Assembly (NCBI RefSeq): GCF_013141725.1
Contig: NZ_WHNZ01000007.1
Span: 62,001 to 126,000 of the forward strand
Origin: Paenibacillus planticolens
GTDB lineage: Bacteria > Bacillota > Bacilli > Paenibacillales > NBRC-103111
DNA: 64,000 nt
Direction: 5' to 3'
Notes under the pieces: model-generated
What the model was told of the DNA's origin: nothing
The model's input: only the letters and a program-made list of their open reading frames with translations
The model's database searches: none
In this document: positions 62,602-64,000 of the stretch, one piece after another
Numbering within the stretch: the first letter of the stretch is position 1
Layout of the letters: each line of letters begins with the position of its first letter
Translations under genes and position numbers: made by a program

Positions 62602-63162
62602 CTAGCCATTTAATCCAATTTGGAGTATAGCGGGCCTGAAATATTTCCCTACCTTCTCAAGCTCATTCATTACGTATCTTATTCTATTTTCATCTAGAAA
62701 CCAGTTATCCTTGGAAGTACCTGTCTTGTCAATCACTGGACTTACATAAAAAATTGTCTCCCTTGGAAAAATTATTTGATAGGTTAAAAGTGCTCTACGC
62801 GCGTGATAGTTTTTACAGACCAACACTACTTTTTTAGGGTTTAACCCTTTATCTTGTAATACTTTTAAAGAGAATCGTGCATTTTCAAAGGTATTCGTTG
62901 CTTTATCTTCTTGAAGTATTGCTTGTGGTGAAATGCCTAACGACACCCCTACATTTCGCAAAAACTCCCATTCTGTGGTTTCAAAATGTTGAGTGACACC
63001 ACCAGAAGGCAGGATCAACGGAGCGATGCCTTGTTGATATAACATTGCGGCTCTTTCCATTAATTGAGGATGTCTTGAGCCTGGAACTAATATTACATCT
63101 GAATGACCCAACTCGGTTTCGAAAAACATAAAATCACTAATACAGTCAAATGGAAATGACAT
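62602..63162 (-). CDS. YdcF/SanA-family (DUF218) protein
   Basis: 186 residues. The fold motifs are VILVPGSRHPQLMERAAMLY, PLILPSGGVT, NTFENARFS and LVCKNYHARRALLTYQ. These proteins bind small nucleotides or act in envelope barrier functions; the exact role is unknown. AGAAGGGAGG precedes the ATG. Confidence 0.88.
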   Translation of the reverse strand: MSFPFDCISDFMFFETELGHSDVILVPGSRHPQLMERAAMLYQQGIAPLILPSGGVTQHFETTEWEFLRNVGVSLGISPQAILQEDKATNTFENARFSLKVLQDKGLNPKKVVLVCKNYHARRALLTYQIIFPRETIFYVSPVIDKTGTSKDNWFLDENRIRYVMNELEKVGKYFRPAILQIGLNG

Positions 63163-63335
63163 ATAAAAACCTCCCTTCTAACCATACGAGATAGATTAAT
63201 TTATAAATCTTGCTTAATCACTCTATTTCACAATATGAAATATTTCAACAAACGTGAGTTACCCATGGAACACAGATTACACAACTATCAATTTCTTAGC
63301 GCGATCCGTCGGGAGTGTCAAAATAACATAAAATG

Positions 63336-63357
63336 AAAAAGCCGCATCACATGCGAC
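63336..63357 (-). terminator. Terminator of the DHFR-like gene
   Basis: GTCGCAT/ATGCGGC stem with a 3-nt loop and TTTTTCATTTTA on the minus strand. Confidence 0.75.
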
Positions 63358-63413
63358 TTTTAATGAAGCTTTATTTCAAGCTACTTATGGCTCCTCAAAG
63401 GGGTAACTCAATA

Positions 63414-63971
63414 CTATTTGCTCGCATCAAAATGATAAATTAGTTGTACAACGCCTGAGGAGAACGTTCTGGTATTAACCATTTTTAAATTCAACCTCTG
63501 TTTTATATCCACAAAAAGCGGCTTCCCTTCTCCCAAAACAACAGGGTGAACAGATAATCTAAATTCATCAACAAGCCCTAAATTGATAAAAGTTGTAATC
63601 AAACTTGCTCCACCATATAGCCAGATGTCTTTACCAGGCTTATTCTTTATTATATTTACTTCTTCGAGAATATGATCATTTATGAATACCGCTTTATTAT
63701 CAGCACTCTTTTGCGTCCTGGAAAACACATATTTTTCTTTACTATGAACCCCTTCCCATAATTCTTTTTCAAAATCCGTAGGTTCGACTTCCGGCGTAAA
63801 TTGTCCCCATAAATCATAGCTTTTTCTTCCGTAGAAAATGGTATCAATTTGGTTTAAAAAATTAGTAAACCCCAGCTCAGAGTCCATAATGCACCAATCA
63901 ACTTCACCATTTTCCCCTTCAATAAAGCCATCTAAAGTAACCGCTAAATCTAAAATAATTCTTCGTTTCAT
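63414..63971 (-). CDS. Dihydrofolate reductase-like (RibD C-terminal family) protein
   Basis: 185 residues. LAVTLDGFIEGENGEVDW, FYGRKSYDLWG, KDIWLYGGASLITTFINLGL and HPVVLGEGKPLF follow the RibD C-terminal/YwjB pattern of NADPH-binding reductases. The substrate is unknown. The start at 63971 has AAGGAG upstream. Confidence 0.9.
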   Translation of the reverse strand: MKRRIILDLAVTLDGFIEGENGEVDWCIMDSELGFTNFLNQIDTIFYGRKSYDLWGQFTPEVEPTDFEKELWEGVHSKEKYVFSRTQKSADNKAVFINDHILEEVNIIKNKPGKDIWLYGGASLITTFINLGLVDEFRLSVHPVVLGEGKPLFVDIKQRLNLKMVNTRTFSSGVVQLIYHFDASK

Positions 63972-64000
63972 GATCCATTTCTCCTTTCTTTTATCTATTA

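Noticed and set aside
1..64000. tRNA, rRNA or complete insertion sequence
   Set aside because: No cloverleaf, rRNA core or transposase motif was recognised on either strand.

Overview
The window looks like chromosomal DNA of a spore-forming, plant-polymer-degrading Firmicute of the Paenibacillaceae type. Supporting signs are YesM/YesN-style two-component systems whose response regulators carry AraC domains, LplABC-type sugar ABC transporters, very large secreted GH43 and PL4 enzymes with Big2, CBM, FIVAR, cohesin and dockerin modules, DUF1048/PadR/DrrAB-type exporter operons, a YheC/D-type protein, AGGAGG ribosome binding sites and a T-box in front of thrS. Most genes lie on the minus strand. 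No rRNA, tRNA, complete insertion sequence, phage or CRISPR array was found.

Layout. 1-830: 5' part of a sensor histidine kinase running off the left edge. 1.2-4.4 kb: AbrB-type transporter and MBL hydrolase, divergent from a TetR regulator, with a LuxR-type helix-turn-helix remnant beside them. 4.4-6.4 kb: phospholipase D-like protein and two small proteins. 6.5-8.1 kb: a KamA-family radical SAM aminomutase behind a c-di-AMP (ydaO-type) riboswitch with its own promoter and tandem terminators. 8.2-12.4 kb: YdjG- and YdjI-like proteins, an ABC-class ATPase with an irregular start, and a 14-codon peptide ORF followed by a terminator. 12.5-16 kb: an 888-residue coiled-coil protein with a GNQAVQR-type N-terminus like that of injection-system cargo, and a YbjQ pair. 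16-23 kb: small housekeeping and resistance-type genes, including a complete padR-DUF1048-DUF1048-ABC exporter operon. 23-31.5 kb: minus-strand orphan genes (lipoprotein, immunity-like, NADAR, SF0329, HEAT, paired stalk-domain proteins) separated by a family of terminator-like interspersed repeats. 31.5-35.9 kb: SDR and AraC genes, then thrS with its T-box.

35.9-61.7 kb is a locus for pectin side chains (rhamnogalacturonan I, arabinan, arabinoxylan). Reading the minus strand it runs: solute-binding lipoprotein, two permeases, histidine kinase, AraC-type response regulator, intracellular GH43, a second AraC-type response regulator, a secreted GH43, a double-GH43 giant, and a PL4 rhamnogalacturonan lyase. 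The simplest model is that the three secreted enzymes cut the polymer outside, the ABC transporter imports oligosaccharides, the cytoplasmic GH43 finishes them, and the sensor/regulators turn the locus on, with CcpA-type repression suggested by cre-like sites. Each of the three exoenzymes carries its own cohesin-like module and its own dockerin. The core of the locus lies between two copies of a roughly 260-bp noncoding repeat.

61.7-64 kb holds repeats (the second large repeat copy, a hexanucleotide microsatellite and four palindromes), then YdcF-like and DHFR-like genes.
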